A model generated the notes under the pieces. That model saw only the letters and a list, made by a program, of their open reading frames with translations, made no database searches and was not told the origin of the DNA. From Dyadobacter sp. 50-39 (GTDB taxonomy: Bacteria > Bacteroidota > Bacteroidia > Cytophagales > Spirosomataceae): 64,000 nucleotides of DNA. Location of the stretch: positions 868,001-932,000 of the forward strand of contig MKSR01000040.1 of the NCBI GenBank assembly GCA_001898145.1. The letters run 5' to 3'. Shown one piece after another: positions 62,150 to 64,000 of the stretch (position 1 is its first letter; every line of letters starts with the position of its first letter). Made by a program: the position numbers and the translations under genes.

Positions 62150-64000
62150 ATGATCACATTTACAATACCTGCTTCATACCGCCGCAGTAGAAGCCTTGCC
62201 CAGCTGCTCCTGCTTTTCACCTTAGTTATTTCCACAAATCCTGCTTCGGCAGACGATGGCTACCGCCTATGGCTGCGGTATGACATCATCCAAAACACGC
62301 AGGTCAGGACGGCTTACACCAGGTCATTCAGCTTCATTGCCAACCCGGGCACTAGCGATATCCTGGACAATGCCGCCCGCGAACTTCAAACCGGCCTTTC
62401 CGCCATGCTGGGCAAGCAAATTCCGATTGTCAGGACCCCGGCAAAAAACCAGAACGGCATTGTCCTTACCGTTTCCGGCGCTGCCGCATCGGGTGACGGC
62501 TACTCAATTCAGCGGCAGGGCGAAAACACCGTCGTCGCCGCTTCGAAAGACGCCGGCGTGCTGTATGGCAGCTTTGCATTACTCAGGCATTTGCAGCAGC
62601 AGTTGCCTGTCGAAAATGCGGCCGTGCAGAGCAGTCCGAAAATTCAGCTGCGCATGCTCAATCACTGGGACAATCCGGAAGGAACCATCGAGCGCGGGTA
62701 TGCGGGCTCGTCGTTGTGGAAATGGTACGAACTGCCCGAGACTGTCGATCCGCGGTACACCGATTATGCCCGGGCGAATGCCTCGATCGGGATCAATGGT
62801 ACTGTCGTGAACAACGTGAATGCAAGCGCGCGCTTCCTCACGGCCGAGTACCTGCACAAGGTGGCCGCATTGGCGGGAGTTTTCAGAAGGTATGGTATCA
62901 AAACCTATTTATCCATTCATTTTGCCGCTCCCAAAACGCTGGGCGGCCTGAAAACTTCCGACCCGCTCGATCCGGAAGTGAGGAAATGGTGGACCGACAA
63001 AACGAAGGAGATTTACAGCATTATACCGGATTTCGGCGGCTTTCTGGTCAAAGCCAATTCCGAGGGCGAACCGGGCCCGCAGGATTACGGCCGTACCCAC
63101 GCCGACGGCGCGAATATGCTGGCCGAAGCACTGGCGCCATTCAAGGGTGTGGTCATCTGGCGTGCATTCGTATACAAGGCCGATCCCAATGCCGACCGGT
63201 TCAAAGCCGCTTATGACGAATTTGCGTCACTGGACGGGAAATTTGCCAAAAATGTGATTGTGCAGGTCAAAAACGGCCCGATCGATTTCCAGCCACGCGA
63301 GCCGTTTTCACCCCTTTTCGGAAACATGCCGGGTACCCCGCTTGGAATGGAATTTCAGCTTACCCAGGAATACCTCGGCTTCGCGACCCATTGGGTTTAC
63401 GAGGCACCTCTTTTCAAGGAGTGCCTCGATGCCGACACGCATGTAAAAGGCAAGGGTTCGACCGTCGCCCGCATTGTGGATGGTTCGCTGCACAATTACC
63501 CGCTTACCTGCATTGCCGGCGTGGCCAATACCGGCTCCGATCGCAACTGGACAGGCCATCCCATGGCACAGGCCAACTGGTACGCCTTCGGCAGGCTCGC
63601 CTGGGACCATGCCCTCAGTGCCGAGGCCATCGCACGGGAGTGGACGCAGCTCACGTTGACCACCCAGCCGAAACCCGTTGCTGCGATTACCGACATTATG
63701 CTGCGTTCGAGGGACATTTATGTGGATTACAACACGCCTTTGGGACTCTCGCGCCCGTGGACGGGTGCCCATTACGCGCCGGAACCCTGGCAAAACCGCA
63801 GCTCCCGCCCCGACTGGACGGCGATTTACTACCACCGCGCCGACAGCCTCGGCCTGGGATTCGACCGCACCGCCACCGGCAGCAATGCATTGGAGCAGTA
63901 CCGCCCCGAAGTGAGCCGCGCCTGGGCAAATGCCGAAACCTGCCCGCTGCCGTATCTGCTCTGGTTCCACCATATTGCCTGGACGAAAAAGCTCAGCTCC
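62150..64000 (+). CDS. GH67 alpha-glucuronidase (3' end outside window)
   Basis: ATG 62150 opens a frame of 617 codons that runs off the window end; the family is about 700 residues. The signal region is SLAQLLLLFTLVISTNPASA. The N-terminal domain (DGYRLWLRYDII, about 40-150) leads to the barrel with LNHWDNPEGTIERGYAG, the acid Glu in VKANSEGEPGPQDYG, and the second catalytic site in KNGPIDFQPREPFSP and EFQLTQEYLG. GH67 enzymes remove (4-O-methyl)glucuronic acid from the ends of xylan oligosaccharides. This marks the locus as specific for glucuronoxylan. Confidence 0.95.
   Translation, partial: MITFTIPASYRRSRSLAQLLLLFTLVISTNPASADDGYRLWLRYDIIQNTQVRTAYTRSFSFIANPGTSDILDNAARELQTGLSAMLGKQIPIVRTPAKNQNGIVLTVSGAAASGDGYSIQRQGENTVVAASKDAGVLYGSFALLRHLQQQLPVENAAVQSSPKIQLRMLNHWDNPEGTIERGYAGSSLWKWYELPETVDPRYTDYARANASIGINGTVVNNVNASARFLTAEYLHKVAALAGVFRRYGIKTYLSIHFAAPKTLGGLKTSDPLDPEVRKWWTDKTKEIYSIIPDFGGFLVKANSEGEPGPQDYGRTHADGANMLAEALAPFKGVVIWRAFVYKADPNADRFKAAYDEFASLDGKFAKNVIVQVKNGPIDFQPREPFSPLFGNMPGTPLGMEFQLTQEYLGFATHWVYEAPLFKECLDADTHVKGKGSTVARIVDGSLHNYPLTCIAGVANTGSDRNWTGHPMAQANWYAFGRLAWDHALSAEAIAREWTQLTLTTQPKPVAAITDIMLRSRDIYVDYNTPLGLSRPWTGAHYAPEPWQNRSSRPDWTAIYYHRADSLGLGFDRTATGSNALEQYRPEVSRAWANAETCPLPYLLWFHHIAWTKKLSS

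Noticed and set aside
1-64000. Search for CRISPR arrays, tRNA or rRNA genes, and insertion sequences
   Set aside because: No regularly spaced repeats with spacers, no cloverleaf or rRNA-like segments and no transposase-like frame were seen by eye; small ncRNAs cannot be excluded without covariance searches.

Overview
The window looks like a chromosomal segment of a Bacteroidota bacterium, most likely a Cytophagales member such as Dyadobacter or a relative. This rests on gene families, not a database match: four SusC/SusD-type or related TonB-dependent outer-membrane systems, proteins ending in type IX secretion (T9SS) sorting domains, a hybrid two-component sensor (HTCS), a few TAnnTTTG-type promoter elements, and GC-rich coding DNA with AT-rich regulatory gaps. 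I saw no rRNA, tRNA, CRISPR array, transposase or integrase.

Region 1 (1-5.9 kb) holds the 3' end of a TonB-dependent receptor, a PAP2 phosphatase gene with an apparent frameshift, and a tight operon kaiC-kaiB-kaiB-PAS histidine kinase followed by a small membrane protein. This is a KaiA-less Kai module in a non-photosynthetic lineage. Region 2 (5.9-11.3 kb) is a small surface-glycan group (TylF-type and class I methyltransferases, GT4 glycosyltransferase, Wzx-like flippase), ending in a divergent methylenetetrahydrofolate-reductase-like protein encoded convergently. Region 3 (11.3-18.3 kb) has a T9SS cargo protein and a SusC/SusD pair without enzymes. A four-unit 11-bp tandem repeat lies upstream of that pair.

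Region 4 (18.3-32.4 kb) is a mixed metabolic and stress stretch: epoxide hydrolase and aldo/keto reductase, a RibD/DHFR-like reductase, two AraC regulators, a very large T9SS-exported purple-acid-phosphatase-like protein, a collagen-like lipoprotein, a cation:proton antiporter with a UspA-like tail, a lipoprotein, a ClC-type chloride channel or antiporter, and a Tat-exported Dabb protein. Region 5 (32.75-33.84 kb) is a compositionally distinct AT-richer cassette of three small genes with no recognisable family, including a 44-codon acidic peptide gene.

Region 6 (33.8-47.2 kb) is a sialic acid utilisation locus. On the minus strand, reading from the promoter, it runs SusC, SusD, N-acetylneuraminate lyase, a mutarotase/sodium-symporter fusion, sialate O-acetylesterase, N-acylglucosamine 2-epimerase and GH33 sialidase. 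A divergent GntR/FCD regulator faces it across a gap containing two matching, inverted operator-like sites. Region 7 (47.4-64 kb) is a glucuronoxylan locus: GH10 xylanase, a Tat-exported Gfo/Idh/MocA oxidoreductase, GH43, SusD and SusC on one strand, and HTCS sensor, SGNH acetylesterase and GH67 alpha-glucuronidase (cut by the window end) on the other. Together regions 6 and 7 form two adjacent, convergently abutting polysaccharide utilisation loci, each with its own dedicated regulator.
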